Positions 34,525 through 47,744 of a stretch of DNA of 64,000 nucleotides are shown in pieces. The translations under genes were made by a program, and so were the position numbers. The notes under the pieces are model-generated. The model had not been told where the DNA came from. It saw nothing but the letters and a program-made list of their open reading frames with translations, and did not search any database. Source of the DNA: Cornus controversa (taxonomy: Eukaryota > Streptophyta > Magnoliopsida > Cornales > Cornaceae); the NCBI GenBank assembly GCA_026545225.1, contig CM048846.1, positions 19,208,501-19,272,500 on the forward strand, in the 5' to 3' direction. Within the stretch, counting starts at the first letter, position 1; every line of letters begins with the position of its first letter.

Positions 34525-35400
34525 TATTAAGGATGACAATATTTGACACGAAACTCTAACACGATTTGAACACGACTCCGAATAAGTGAATTTATGTTTA
34601 TTTTAATCGTATTCGTGTCATTTGATCTAAATAGACACTACAATTAAACTGTTATATTTGTGTTTGAGTCATTAATCTGTTTACATCTCGATAATTAAAC
34701 TGTCGTATTCGTATTAAAAATGATCTGTTGTCTCATGTGCGTGGTTTGAATGGGACAAACTCAATCCAAGACTAAGTCCATAGCCACCACACCATTTGGT
34801 TGCGACTCCTTGAATTAAGATTCCAATGTGCAGGACAAACTCATGGGAAACAAATTCAATTTTATTACTAGTTTGCTATGTTCAACCACCACACTCGATT
34901 CAATTTCCATTCATCTAGAAATTGGATTGAATTTTTGAACACATTTCAAGTTGTACCTACTCCAAAATCTTAATGGAATCGGCTAGAATTTTTGCCCAAA
35001 AGTTTGCCTCGACAAAACCTAATTTTCAACATCAAAAGTTTTTTTATTTTATTTTTATGATAGCATATATGGATTATTATGGGTAAGTTCGTCTTTTGCA
35101 ACCTTGGAATGATTGCTCCTGATTTATGAGTTATTCAATTTTATTATTTCTAATTTTTTTAATCAATTTTCCTTCCATGCTGCAAAGGTATCTAAGTTTC
35201 GTGTTGACAGCTGTGAACAATGATCATATCCTCCAGCATTTGTTTTTGGGTGTACAGGATTCAACTGTCTAGTAGCACAGCCACCAACCACGAACCCTTG
35301 TGGACAAAAACACCAAGAAAATGAAAGCGAGTCATTTTCATTAGCATTCTAGTGTGTCAGTGTGTGTATATATAAGACGAGAAACAATAAATAAACAATT
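32400..35400. other. Intergenic, upstream of dehydrogenase gene
   Basis: No gene is visible. It contains two diverged copies of a roughly 130-bp segment (about 33100-33230 and 33275-33415, sharing AGGGTAAAATAGTAAATTAG), (AT)n runs at about 34091-34130 and 34491-34520, and a stretch near 34525-34740 with ACACGA/GTGTC motifs that may be a transposon relic. Confidence 0.5.
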
Positions 35401-36319
35401 AATATAGTATTAATAAAAAAAGAGAGGATAAATATTATAATACTAACGGTGTCCGGTCACTTTCGCTGCATATTCTATATGCATTTCTCTTATAACGACG
35501 TTATCACATTCAATGGACAAGCATATCACTAATGGCCTAGGTGTTTTGCAAGTTGCAAAGTCATGTCAGTCTAAAACGGAAATCTTGTGGACGATTTGAA
35601 ATTTAAGGGTAGATGAGGGTGGTGCTGTACTAAATGCGTGCACATGTGTTCATTTGGCTTCCTAGCATTATTTATTATTATTATTATTTTTTATCTGAAA
35701 CGCAATGTCGGAGCTCACGACAACCCTTGTGGTAGTCGCCACACCAATGCCACCGACTGTCAACTAGCGGTGGTGACAGTATAAATCAATTCACATGTGG
35801 TCATTTAGTTTCGTTACCTTTTTTTCAGTTTTTCTTATGAAGTTTTTATAATGTCAATTATGGTTGTGGATTACTTTTTTTTTAGTTTTTGTTATGAAGT
35901 TTTTATGATATCAATTATGGTTGTGGAGCTCGTGGCAACTCTAGTGGTGGTGATAGTGGTGACAATAATAATGTTGCTGACTCGTCAAGTGATAAGTTTT
36001 TTCTTATTTGGTTGAAAGGAAGAAAATGAGAGTTTTTATATATTTTTACTAATATACCCTTATGAAATAAATTGATCATTCATACATTGATTCGTCTATT
36101 TACATAGTTTTTGTAATTGGGTTTTTTATTTCAATGAAAATTTTAATTAGAAAAAAAATTGGTGAAAAAATAGAGTCCACATACTTTGTTATTTATAATA
36201 AAAAAAAAAGTTCAAAAAGATCTTCAAAAGACTAAACACAATCCACATATTTTAGTATTTATGAGAGAGAAAAAGAGACTTCATAAACTTTGGTATTTAT
36301 GGGAAACAAAAGAGTGCAA

Positions 36320-36431
36320 AAAAATTAGTGACGATACTCATGAGTGTTTTTTGATTTACTTAATTCAAGATGGGTGTTTTTCTAAAATTAGTGACAATAC
36401 TCTAGGTGTTTTTTTTATTTACTTAATTTGA
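36320..36431. repeat. Imperfect tandem repeat, about 61-bp period
   Basis: AAAATTAGTGACRATACTC followed by GTGTTTTTT and ATTTACTTAATT occurs at about 36327 and 36386. Non-coding. It makes a short open frame with no domain. Confidence 0.6.
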
Positions 36432-37718
36432 ATATTGTATATAATATATTTAAAATAAAAAATAAAATTAAAAATCGGGTTGGGCTTGGGTTGTTGGTAC
36501 CTCAACCCATGCTTACCAATAATTAAGTAAGGTTGATATTTCTTAACCTAGGTCTAATCCTAATTATAAAAATAGTTGTATAAGTCTTTGGAAAATCGGG
36601 CTAGAATCGGATTGGATTTTGATTAGATCTCCCAAGTTGCACCCCTAGTCAACTCAACTAGCGGTGATGTTATTGGCGACGATAGTATAATTGATGTCTT
36701 TTATCACTTAAAATTTTATTTCTTGCTAAGTGTCAATTATTATTTTTAAGTGGAATTATGTTACATTAATAAATGCACTTAATTAGATAACAACTTATCG
36801 ATTCATAATTAATTACGGAATTGAGTTATCAAATACCAGCTTAATTTAAGAATAACTTTCTAAGGCGAGTTATTAGGTTTCATAGAAAAGAAAACCACAA
36901 ATAATGAGCATGAGAGAAAGATTAAGATATGCCGATGGCCATCAAACAAGTCTAAAAAAAAAATTTTAAATAAATTTTAGAGTTGTGAGGAGAAATCTAA
37001 AGCAGACAATATTGTTGACTGCAATGATGGGTTACTATCATTTAATAACTCAAATTCAAGTTATTTATTTATTTTTAAAATTTGAGGGTAGGCTTTAAGT
37101 GAACAATATTGTTGATTATGATGGTAAATTACTACTATAGACTAATAACTTGAATTCAATTTATTTTCGAACACGAGATAAGTTGTCTTGACTTTTAGGT
37201 TCAAGGTAGACAAATTATATCCGGATCATTTTTTAAAGTGTGACGGTGAGGGTGATTCTAAAGTAAACAATATTGTTGATTATGTCATATCCTAACCGTA
37301 CATATATCCTCTCTTGTCTAAAATTTGTCATATATTTGTATTTGTGTCATATCGTATTCATATTCCGTAATTTTTTAAAAGTTACAGTCTCTTCAAAGTT
37401 ACCAGGCCGTTCATGAGTTCATTTGGTTCGATGTGTGAGATTCATTTACTTTAGTCGTAGATTCATATATAATAATATAACGGTTATCCTCAATATTTTT
37501 TCCATTTTTTTGTTAGCGGCCTATCATATTAATCTAACTTTCGTATGATTGTTTTTTATTGGCTGCTCAGTTGGATTCTTTGATTATGTGCCATGTTGTG
37601 ATTGGTTGGAATCAATGCTCCAGAGAATAATTAATAATTTCTTAGACATTGAAATATGAAACTCCACTGTCAACTATATTAATGGTCCAAAAGCTTTTTC
37701 AATTAAAAAGTGACTGAT

Positions 37719-37786
37719 ATATACATACAAGTTAAGGCCAGATGGGGCCCATATATACATACAAGTTAAGGCCAGATGGGGCCCAT
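37719..37786. repeat. 34-bp tandem duplication
   Basis: ATATACATACAAGTTAAGGC plus CAGATGGGGCCC is present twice with a 34-bp period and no visible mismatch, so the duplication is recent. Confidence 0.9.
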
Positions 37787-38389
37787 ATCTTTCTTTTCAT
37801 GGACTCAGCCTGAACCAAAGTATATACTATAAAACCTGACAGACCTTGAAGGCTGTAACAATGTTGGATTCCAAATATTTGGGCCCAATATATAATTTTA
37901 TCATAGGACAGTGGTACCCTAATAAATGTTTCAAATAACAAAGACGTACCATGCAAAAATAAAAAATTAACTATGGGTCATTCAGAACAAGTTGGAAACT
38001 TGAATGCCCTGAGTTTGATTCTCACAAGGTGCAAAAACATCCGAGTTTATTTAGAAGTTTACCTTACAATCATAAGTTCAAAGGGTCGGTGAATTTTAGG
38101 TTCTCTTTTCTAATAAAAAAAAAAACTTTCCTGTTTATATATTAAATTCATATCTTACCATAACATTTATTTATAAATTAAAACTATATAAACTTAACAA
38201 AAATCTTATTTTCATTTTCTCAAAAATGATTTTTATTTTATGCTCTATTGGTTAACAATAATTAAGATCCACACTTGATCTAGGCATACCATTTGGCATG
38301 CCTATATATTCGTGCTGGAATGGAAAATATAAGATCTTCTGCTCTATTTGTTACAGAGACATTAAGATCTTCTAGGATTTGGAACAAAT

Positions 38390-41300
38390 TCTAGTTCACG
38401 TTAGTATTTCAGCATCTCAATGGTGATAATTACTTAACTTGGTGTTGCGCCATGAGATAGGGCTTTATCCGCCATAAATAAGCACCATCAACATAAGCTA
38501 ACAAATTCTCAATCCAACATGGTAGAGTGGGAGCGATGCAACAATATGGTTTTGTCTTGGTTGTTCAATTTCATATGTCATTACATTGCTAATAGTGTGA
38601 TTTATGCTGATACGGCTAAAGAAGTTTGGAATGATCTCCATAGTCATTTTTCTCAAGGGAACCTGCGAGAGTTTTTAGATCAAGTGATCCATATGCACTC
38701 ATCTCAAACAACAAATCTTTATCACATCATACTTCACCAAACTCGAGGCTTTATGGGATAAACTTGACTCCTACAACACCATTCCTAATTGTACTTGTGG
38801 TTCCACTAAGGCCATTCAAGAATACCAACAATAAGAGCATGTTTATCAATTAATGGGACTCAATAAGTCCAATGCTGCTCTTTAAAGTCAAATCTTAGCA
38901 ATGAATTCATTATATTCTTTAAGTAAATAAAATGTATTCCTTGTTTCTTTAAGAGGAAAAACAAAGGTAACTCCATATTGTCACTCATTCACGACCCAAT
39001 TATGCTGCCCTAAATGTTACCAAAGGTGATTATAATCAAGATAAAAACCACATTTCTACTTTTGATAGCAAAGGAAAACCTAGGCCTAAGTGTGATCATT
39101 GCCACAAGATTTGGCACACTAAGGCCAAGTGTTTTAAACTTCATAGTTATCCACCAACGCAAACCAATGTGATCTCTACAAGGGTCGATGCCCCTACAGT
39201 ACCTAAAGTTGAAGTTCCTCAATTCAAGGTAGAACACTATCAGCAATTGTTCTCTCTCCTTAATACAAACACCACCCAGCCCACTGTCAACCTCACAGGT
39301 AATTTATTGTCTTTCTAGTTCTAATTTTTTACCTTGGGTTATTCACACTGGTGCTTCAAATCATATTTTTTCTTCCATTCATTTTGTCTCGTGTTTACTT
39401 TGTTGATACTAAACCAGTTCATTTGCTAAATGACGATTTCTCACATATTTCATATATTGAGAGTGTGAATATTTAAGACAAAATTTGACTTAACAATATT
39501 CTTTGTTAGTAAAGTTAATAAGTCCTTCAATTGTGATGCTAGATTTTTTCAGATTTTCACATTTTTTAAGATCTTTATACAAAACAAACGATTGGACTGG
39601 ATAAAAAATATGGTAGCCTTTACTACTATCATCTTACTTCATCTCCTACCACTTTGGCTACTCAACAATCTTTCTTTAATCTTTGGCACTAGCGTTTGGG
39701 TTATCCTTCTACATCTCGTCTTAGTTATTTATCCAAGAATATCAGTGGCATCTATAGTTGTTCTAATTTATTTTGTTATAATTGTTATCTAACTAAGCAC
39801 ACTCGTTTGTCTTTTTTCAATGAAAATAATTGATGTAATAAACCATTTGTGTTGACCCAAAGGTTTTAACCTAAGGGTAATCTCATAATTTTGATTATAA
39901 AAAATCATTAATGATGTTATGTCCTAACATCTATTTTAGTGATTGCCTAGAATGATCATGTATTATCAAATGAGTATTCATCTCATTTAATTATCAATGA
40001 AGAAGGAGTTGATACCTCAAGTTTGAAGAATCATGTCAAACAAAGAATATATTATAAAGCTTAGGTATATATTGTAAAGCTATTTATGAATTACTCGTTT
40101 GAAGCTTATCATCTAAAAATTGATTCTAAGACCACATGCATATCATTTTCATATCAATGATTGACTCTTAGCATCCTTGAAGATGATTTGATCTTATTGA
40201 ATCATCTATAATTAGTCCTTAATTTTTAGGCTTATTCAAGTTTTAAATAAGTTATTTTTCAAAATGAGCATTAAAATAGTCGATTTATTCAAGATGAATA
40301 GTCGACTATCTTCAACAGTTTGTTTTGGGCATTTCTAGAACCCTAAAATAATCGACTGTCCTTTAATAGGTAGTCGACTATTTCTTATTCGAATAGTTAA
40401 ATTATTTCCTTAAAACAATTGAATCTTTCTAACAGAATGAATCTGATGTTTTGAAGGTCAAAAAATAGTCGACTATTTTATGTCATAGTTGACTGGTTTT
40501 TTTCAAATTCAAATTCAAACGACTAGTTGGTGCATTTAATGTTCCCACCAACCCTCCAACAGCCGTTTTTATGAGTAAGGACATATAAACAAGTCTTTGG
40601 CTGCATTTATATAGACATTTACTATACATACGAGCATTTGATATACATTCACTCTACTCGCTCCATTTCAACTAAAATTTGAGCTTCAAACTTATGATTC
40701 ATTTATTATTTTTAGTCTTGTGAGCTTGCACTTGAAATAATATCTTTAAAAGATATATTTTATTGAACTATAAATCTTTTCTCATTCATTTGTAAAGGGT
40801 TTGTTAAACTCTAGAAGCTTAAGTAGAGGACATCATTTAGCAAGAGAAATGAGAAGCTTATGAGCTTTATCGTAAAGAGTTGCTCTCCACTAAGAAAGAG
40901 AAGCCATATTGGATTTGAAAATTCTCAAGAAATATCTTAGTCATAGAGTAGGGAATTTCGAACCACGCTACATCATTGTATCAATCACGTTTGAATTTCT
41001 CCTTCTCTATCTTATATAATTTGTGCTTGAATTAATTGTTTATCTCTTTATTTACTTGCACATTTTATTTGCTCAATCAAACAGATTCAAAGTGACAGTG
41101 GCTTGGAATTTGTCTTTATACATCATTTCTTTACTGAATATAGAATTATTTACTAACAAACTTGTGTTGTATGTTGGGACCCCTCAACAAAATTATGTTG
41201 TTGAACTCAAAACATTAACATGTCCTAGAGGTTATCCGTGCTATCCTTTTTCAAACTCAATTACCTCTTAAGTATTGGGAAGAATGTTTCCTCATTGATG

Positions 41301-42185
41301 CTTATCTCATTTAATCACATGCTCACTCCATTACTTTATGATAAATCTCCCCATGAGTTTCTTCTACATTTTGAGCCATCTTATAATCACTCACATGTCT
41401 TTGGTTGTTTATGTTATGCCCAAGATTTATCTCCTAATAAAAATAAATTCTCACCACGTACCATTAAGGATGTTTTTGTTGGGTATCCCTTTGCTCAAAG
41501 AAGGTATCGAGTATATAATCTTGAGAAACATATGATTTTTACTAGTCATGATGTCACTTTCAAGAAACTATTTTTCTATTTCAAGAGAACCATCAATCAT
41601 ATGAGCAATCACCCATTGTCCTTTCCAAACTCGGACATGAAATTTTGATTGTTCCTATGTAACTTGTTGCTCAGTCATCTATTCATGAACAACCAATCGA
41701 CCCATACAACCAACCTTCCAACCCAGTGCTGCCAATCTTTACTCTAGTTCCAATTCATTATTCCTCCCGCGCTCATCATCCATATTCTTACCTTCATGCC
41801 TATCGATGTTTTTTAGCCACCTCTCCTCATCGTTTACCCCAGTGCTATACTTTTTTTCATCTCACAACATACCAATTTAGCATATGATATTCGAAACTTT
41901 ATTTTTAATGAATCATTATCATCTAATTATTTTGCTTATATTGTTGTTATTTATGTTGATGTTGAACCCACATTTTATGCTTAAGCATTCCAACATCCAT
42001 AAATAACGTCAAGTTATGATTGTAGAGATTCATGCTATTAAAAGGAATAATACTTGGACCCTCACTGGCTTTCTCCAAGAAAAATGCCAATTGACTGTAA
42101 ATGGGTGTAAAAATCAAACATCGTTTTGATGGATTCATCAAGTGTCATAAAGGTCGTCTTGTTGCAGAGGGTTATACTTGATGGA
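38390..42185 (+). mobile_element. Ty1/Copia-type LTR retrotransposon fossil, broken
   Basis: Fragments in order recall a Copia polyprotein: a gag part (about 38400-38760), a CCHC-like zinc knuckle (about 39080-39140), an integrase part (about 41090-41640) and a small reverse-transcriptase part (about 41890-42180). The element is broken many times over, has lost large parts and cannot be paired with clear LTRs, so it is old. It is also interrupted by the LTR-like insert at 39850-41062. Confidence 0.8.
39850..41062 (+). mobile_element. Probable solo LTR inserted in the Copia fossil
   Basis: About 1.2 kb with no coding interrupts the Copia fossil. It begins TGTTGACCCAAAGG and ends near TTGCACA, matching the TG...CA ends of an LTR. 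ATTTG occurs just before it and again a few bases after it, so the target duplication is not clean. Three perfect TAGTCGACTA palindromes lie in its middle. The family is unproven; the length and start suit a SIRE-like Copia lineage. Confidence 0.55.
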
Positions 42186-42189
42186 AAAT

Positions 42190-43740
42190 GTGGAGCCTGA
42201 TAATACTGGACACCTTAGTCCAACTTCGCGGATTCAACTGTGTGTAGTCCTAGGACATGCCTATATATTCATTTTGAAATCTCTATAATGGTGTGTCATT
42301 TTTTCTCATCATAATGAAATCGCTGTAACACTGAGGACGTAACTTAAATTTTAGGTGAACCTCGTAAATCTTTGTGTCTTTTTTGTGTGTGTTTGATCTA
42401 TTATTTTTTGTTAATTTTCTCAATAACTAGTAGCGGAGCCTTAGGTTTGAGTGGTAAGCGATGGGTATAGAAGGAAATATCAAGATAGACAAGTTCAATG
42501 GTACATATTTTGGGTTCTAAAAAATGTAGATTGAAGACTATCTATTAATTTCTTTCAGGAAAGAAACCAAAATAGATGAAAGATGATGATTAGACAGTTC
42601 TTGATCAGTAGACTGTATAGGTTATTCGATTGACACTATCTTATAACATTGTCTTTAACATAGTGAAGGAGAATATAACGACAGATCTGATGACAGCCTT
42701 AGCAAATATGTTTGAGAAACCTTCTATGTCCAACAAGGTGTATTTGATACGATGATTATTCAACCTGAGGATGTCAGAAGGCGCGCAAATGGCCGACCAT
42801 CTAAACGAGTTCAACATAGTTACGATTCAGTTAAACTCAGTAGAAATCAATTTTGATGATGAGACCAAGGTATTGATTCAATTATCCTTTTTACTAGAAA
42901 GCTAGAATGATGCAATTACAAATACTATTACAACGTTCAGCGGTTCTTCAAGGAAAGAAAAGTTGAAGTTTGATGATGTTCGGAACTTGATTCTTAGTGA
43001 ATAAATTTGCAGGAAAGAAACAAGCGAATCATCTGGATCTGCTCTAAAAAAGATCAAGCTCGGGTCACAGCAAATCAAAATCCAAAAGTAAAGACAAGTC
43101 AAGTACTGAAAAATAATTTGAAAGTTGTTGGAACTGCGAAAAGAATGGACATTTCAGGAAAGACTGTCTGGCACCGAGGAAGAAAGGCAAAATAAAGCAA
43201 TAATCTACAAATGCAGCCACAAAGGAGGTTTTTGAGGCTTTGATTTTGAGAGTAGATAGCCAAAAAGCACGGACACTTCACCAAGGTTGTCGTACCCATG
43301 CCGAACACTCGGACACTCCTTGGATACATGTCGAATACTTCATAGAAGTGTCATAACATTTTTCTTTTTAGGATACTTATCGGACACTCATTTGATATTC
43401 CTCGAACACGTGTCGGACACCTCGTAGTAGTGATATATATTCTATTATTTCGAAAGAAAATTATATGCGACTAAGTTATTATTAAAAATCTAAACTAAAT
43501 ATATGTAAAGGAGTAAATAAGTCAGCTTCTTTAATTTATTTGTCTATTTTTGTTTTTAAGTTTGTTTGGTTGTTAATTGCTTGATGATAAATTGAAGTAT
43601 TTCTGTAATGTAATCTTTTTTTTGTTGAATAATGTATTATATTATTATTTTATAGTCGTATCCATGTTATGTCCGTGTCCTGCTTTTTTTAAAAAAAATT
43701 AGAATTTCCTAGGTAGATAGTCACTTAAACTAAATCATAA
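42190..43740 (+). mobile_element. Second Ty1/Copia-type fossil: 5' LTR remnant and gag part
   Basis: An LTR-like tail (about 42190-42425), a degenerate primer-binding site near 42431, then gag-like sequence (about 42460-43200) with a CCHC-type segment occur in the order of a Tork-like Copia element. Everything downstream of gag is missing and the remainder is broken in many places. A small hAT-like element (43260-43712) has inserted in it. Confidence 0.75.
43260..43712. mobile_element. Non-autonomous hAT-like element, 453 bp
   Basis: Perfect 8-bp direct repeats GTAGATAG flank it (43252-43259 and 43713-43720). The left end CCAAAAAGCACGGACAC and the inverted right end (CTAGGAA..., then AAAAAGCAGGACACGG) resemble the element at 5632-6467. 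No gene inside. It lies within the second Copia fossil. Confidence 0.8.
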
Positions 43741-44690
43741 TAATTAAAATACTAATGCGCAACAATTACACAGACATACAAATAATTAAAGTAACACAAA
43801 TGATACACCACACCCATCCAAAAACTTATCAACCACCAGGACATTGTATCATTTATTACAATACCATCAAATTTTTTAAAACTTTTAAGGATGATGGTAA
43901 GTATTTAATATAATCTCAATAACCTGTATGATAATGATTTTTTTTTTTCTTAACAAAAGTAAGCTAGGTTTTCAAGAAAAACAACTATTTTTAATACTGG
44001 TAATTGCAAGGTCATATTTTTTGTGTGTGATTATAATGGTATTTTTGTTTCATGTCTTGAAACAAAGTTAAATTTGAGAGTTTACATTTTTTAAATCAAA
44101 TATGTTAGATAGATTCATACCTCTAGTTATAAGCAAGAAATATTTTACATGAATAGAAATTATAAGAAATCATATCTTTCTACTATCAACATTTTATAAA
44201 ATATGTAGTTCAATATATTATTATATTATATTTGTTTAGAATGATCCACGTATAAATCGGGGAGAGTCTATATTAAATCAAAAAACTTATAATGAGATTC
44301 GCATTACAAAATAAAAGTCAATTAAAAATAAAAAATAAAAAAAGAAGTTTGTAAAGAATTGATGTACTATTTTAGAAATTTTTAGAAAAGAAACTTGAAA
44401 AATCTAGATAGATGCATCCAGACAAAAATATATGTACAAATATCTAGAAACCAAAAAGTCTTGAATTCTAACTCTAAAATAATTTAGAGAAACTGAGGAG
44501 GTGGTGGTGGGTTATAAATACCACAAGCGCTCATCGAAGACAAGCCAACAACTGCATCTTCGGTCGAGGGCAATTGTTGCAAACAAAAGAAATCTTTTTC
44601 CCACAGTAACTTTTAAGTGTTTGTACTCTAATACTCTAATCATATGGTTATGCTTTTATGTGTATATATAAGAAAAATAATAATTTATAT
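43741..44690. other. AT-rich spacer
   Basis: No gene, RNA gene or clear element is visible here. It separates the Copia fossils from the second copy of the DUF547 downstream block. Confidence 0.5.
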
Positions 44691-45612
44691 ATCTACCGGT
44701 GATTTTTGTTGCATATTTTTTTTGAAAACATCTTATCAGATTTTCTATCATGGCAAAACAGATCTGAGTAGGATCAACAACAATCGACAAGTATATCACT
44801 AATGACCTAACTGTTTTCCAAGTTTCATATATATGTCTCTCTCTAAATGCATTCGTATGGCCCTCTAAAAGGAAAATTAGTGGAGGGTTGAACTAAGGTT
44901 AGATAGGAGTGGGGTGCTGTCATAAATGCATTCACATGTGTGCATTTGCTAATTGTAAGTAGCGATGGTGATAGTGATGTGAGCATTTGGCTGGCTTATC
45001 CACTGGCATTTTTTCGGTGGTGATAGTTGCAATGATTGGGTGACAAAGATTTGTAATCGCAATCAAGAGTGACTCCTAGATAAAAGCGATTTATGGAATT
45101 TGTCTCATCAAGCTAATAAGAAGGCACAATAGGGTTGTGACTCAGCTAGCATCAGTTGATATAGTAACAACTGTAGAGTAATATTTTTCCAAAGTAACCA
45201 AGAATAGTATACAAGAAAAATGAGTAATGCTATAGTGTACAGATGTGTTGTTGAATGTTACACGATAATCATAGATAGGGTCTCTCTTTTTAAAAGGGTT
45301 AATTCGACGATTAATGTTTCAATCGGTTATAAAAACTGATGCAAACTTTTATCATTTCTCACAAAAACAATGTTGCTGGTGGTTTTAAGCAACTTACATT
45401 AGCGGTGACGTGTGAGCATTTGGCTGGCTTATCCCAGCATTTTTGCGGTGTGAGGTTGAATGATAGAGTGACCAAAATTACTAATCGCAATTATAATTGT
45501 GACTCGTAATCGTTAGATAAAGTGATTTACGAAATTGGACTCATAATTATTAGCATTGTGACTATGAGTAGCTAGTTGCTATAGTCACAGCTGTCGAGTA
45601 ATATTTTTCTAA

Positions 45613-46042
45613 GCCTCTGTTTGGATTAGCTTTTCAATCGCTGTTTTTAATTTTTTTAGGTCAAGAAGTTATTTAAAACAGTGTTTGGCTACTTTTTATA
45701 GAATAGCTTCACCTCTTAGGAGAGCGTTTTGGAAGAAGCTAAGGATCCCAGCTTCCTAAAACGCTCTTCTTTTTTAAGACACGAAGAGCTGTTTATGATT
45801 TAATAAAACTTTCAAAATACCTAGGATACCCCTTTTGTTTAGGTCGGGAAAAAATTAAATTACAATCTATGCCATTATAAAGCTCTTAAATAATATAGTT
45901 TCCAAACATTCACCATAAGCCAAATAGAAGTGATACATTTTGTTTCTCTTTTATTCACATACAAGCCAAATAGAAGTGATACCTTTTGTTTCTCTTTTTG
46001 TTCGGTATAAAAGAAAAAGCAAAAGGTATGTCAAACAGGGCC
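45613..46042. mobile_element. Tourist-like MITE, TAA target duplication
   Basis: TAA flanks both sides (45610-45612 and 46043-46045). The ends are GCCTCTGTTTGGATTAGCTT and, in reverse complement, GGCCCTGTTTGACATACCTT. The internal duplicate at 45180-45215 continues across this point without the element, which supports the boundaries. Interior non-coding. Confidence 0.8.
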
Positions 46043-46215
46043 TAAGAATAGTATACAGGAAAAAATGCATAATGCTACTATTGTGTGCGAATATGTTGTT
46101 AAGTGTTATACGATAATCAAATATTGTCTCTTATTAAAGGGCTAATTTAACGATTGCTACATCAATCGGTTATAAAAACTAATCCAAAGTTTTATTATTT
46201 CTCACAAAAAGACTT

Positions 46216-46659
46216 GGGGCTCGTTTGGATTGAAGGAATTGGAAGGAAAAAAAAGAGAATGATAGTATTTTTTGTGTTTGAATTGTCATTAGTACGAGAA
46301 AAGAAATGATTATGAGTGATTTGGAATGATAGTTTATCCCTCCAAATCTCTTATATGCTATTCTTTCAAAAGTGAAAAAATTTGAAAATAAATTATAAGA
46401 ATAAGTGAATATTTTATAATACCAAAAATAATCCTAACATTTTAAAGAACAAAATTTAAAAGACATTTGGATATATGTTGTAATATAAATACAAAATGAA
46501 AATTGATTAAAATAGTTTATTTTCTTTTCTCTCCTTTACATTTTTCAAACAAAAATACAATCATTTTCTTTCTTTTTCTTCATAATTTATTCAAACATGA
46601 ATACATGTTATCTTCCATTTTCTTTTCTTTTCTCTCTGATTTATTCAAACAAAGCTTTA
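46216..46659. mobile_element. MITE-like insertion, GGCTCGTTTGGATT end
   Basis: The left end GGGGCTCGTTTGGATT and the reverse complement of the right end, TAAAGCTTTGTTTGAATAAA, are partly alike. The paralogous segment near 45385-45395 runs through this point without the insert. The boundaries are good to a few bases only and no clean target duplication was found. Confidence 0.5.
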
Positions 46660-47476
46660 GTGGTGATTAGTTGAACATGAAATGAGAGATTTATTACGAT
46701 GAGGGATTAGTGTTAGCTTATATACAAATAATTTGAATAATTACGAGAGAAACTTACATTAATTATTGTTGTTTTTGCTAGATTCATTTTTGAGTGGTAG
46801 GTAATGAGACACACTTTTCTTCACTATAATTAAACTAAAAGCTAGATGGTCACTAAAGGACAAAAGTTAAGGTACTAATAACCGAGGTATTAATCTAAGA
46901 TTAATTATTAAAAGCCAAGGTATGGTTAGAGGACAACTCTAATACTGTTTGATAAATATCAAATTCAATTAAGTGGTAAAATTTCAATTGTTAATTGGAC
47001 AATAAGAAATTTTATAATACTTTTTAAAATTTTGAGTGTTGTCACTTTTTATTTTCTTTTTTCAAGTGACTTATTTTAAGTGATATTATATTGCTATCAA
47101 ATGTATTTAATTAGATAACAAATTAATCTATTCAGAATTAATTACTAAAGTGAGTTATTAAACACTACCTTAATCAAGAAACAACTTTCAAATCCGAGGT
47201 ATTAGGTTTCATAAATAAATAAATAGAGATGTGCAAATAATGAAAGGACAAAGATTGGCTACCAAAATGTCCTAGTAAGAATTTTAAGACACATTTTAAA
47301 ATCACGAGGGGAAGTATAAAATGGGTAAATTACTATCATTTAAAGATCAATTCCTTTTATTTTTTTTCTTTTAAACTTAAAGGGAACAAAATTGTTGATT
47401 ATGATGGTAGATTAGTATCGGTGGAATTCTTATAAAAATAAAATTTTTGGAATACTCAAAATAAATAAATAAATAA

Positions 47477-47510
<34 letters not shown>

Positions 47511-47513
<3 letters not shown>

Positions 47514-47722
47514 CAACGAGGATATCATGTCCTTGGGAGTTGGATTTAAAAAGCATTTTGATATATATATGATATCCAGGTCGATCATATATATATGTGA
47601 TCGACCTGGATATCATATATATATCAAAAAGCTATTTGTCCAAAATATATATATATATATATATATGATCGACCTGGATATATATATCAGAAAGTTTTTT
47701 GAATCCAACTCCCAAGGTCGAT
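47511..47722. repeat. Foldback with repeated GATCGACCTGGATAT motif
   Basis: The outer arms (GATCAACGAGG...CCTTGGGAGTTGGATT and GAATCCAACTCCCAAGGTCGATC) are complementary. The interior has a near-perfect palindrome (about 47569-47632) built of GATATCCAGGTCGATC and ATATAT runs. The motif GATCGACCTGGATAT or its complement appears at least three times. An (AT)n run precedes it at about 47481-47510. It may be a foldback transposon, present only in tandem copy 2. Confidence 0.7.
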
Positions 47723-47744
47723 CAAGGCAAGAATGAGGCGCATA

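Larger units (their letters stand above)
35450..37960. repeat. Diverged tandem copy 1 of DUF547-gene downstream block
   Basis: Colinear markers shared with copies 2 and 3 occur in order: GGACAAGCATATCACTAATG (35516-35535; copy 2 has a variant near 44790), CATAAATG/CTAAATG before TTCACATGTG (about 35620), a leucine-free AT block AATTAATTACGGAATTGAGT (about 36810), ACAATATTGTTGACTGCAATG (about 37007), and CCAATATATAATTTTATCAT (about 37886), which matches the region just past the DUF547 stop codon at about 53369. No coding remains. Copy 1 lacks the exon fragment seen in copy 2. Confidence 0.65.
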
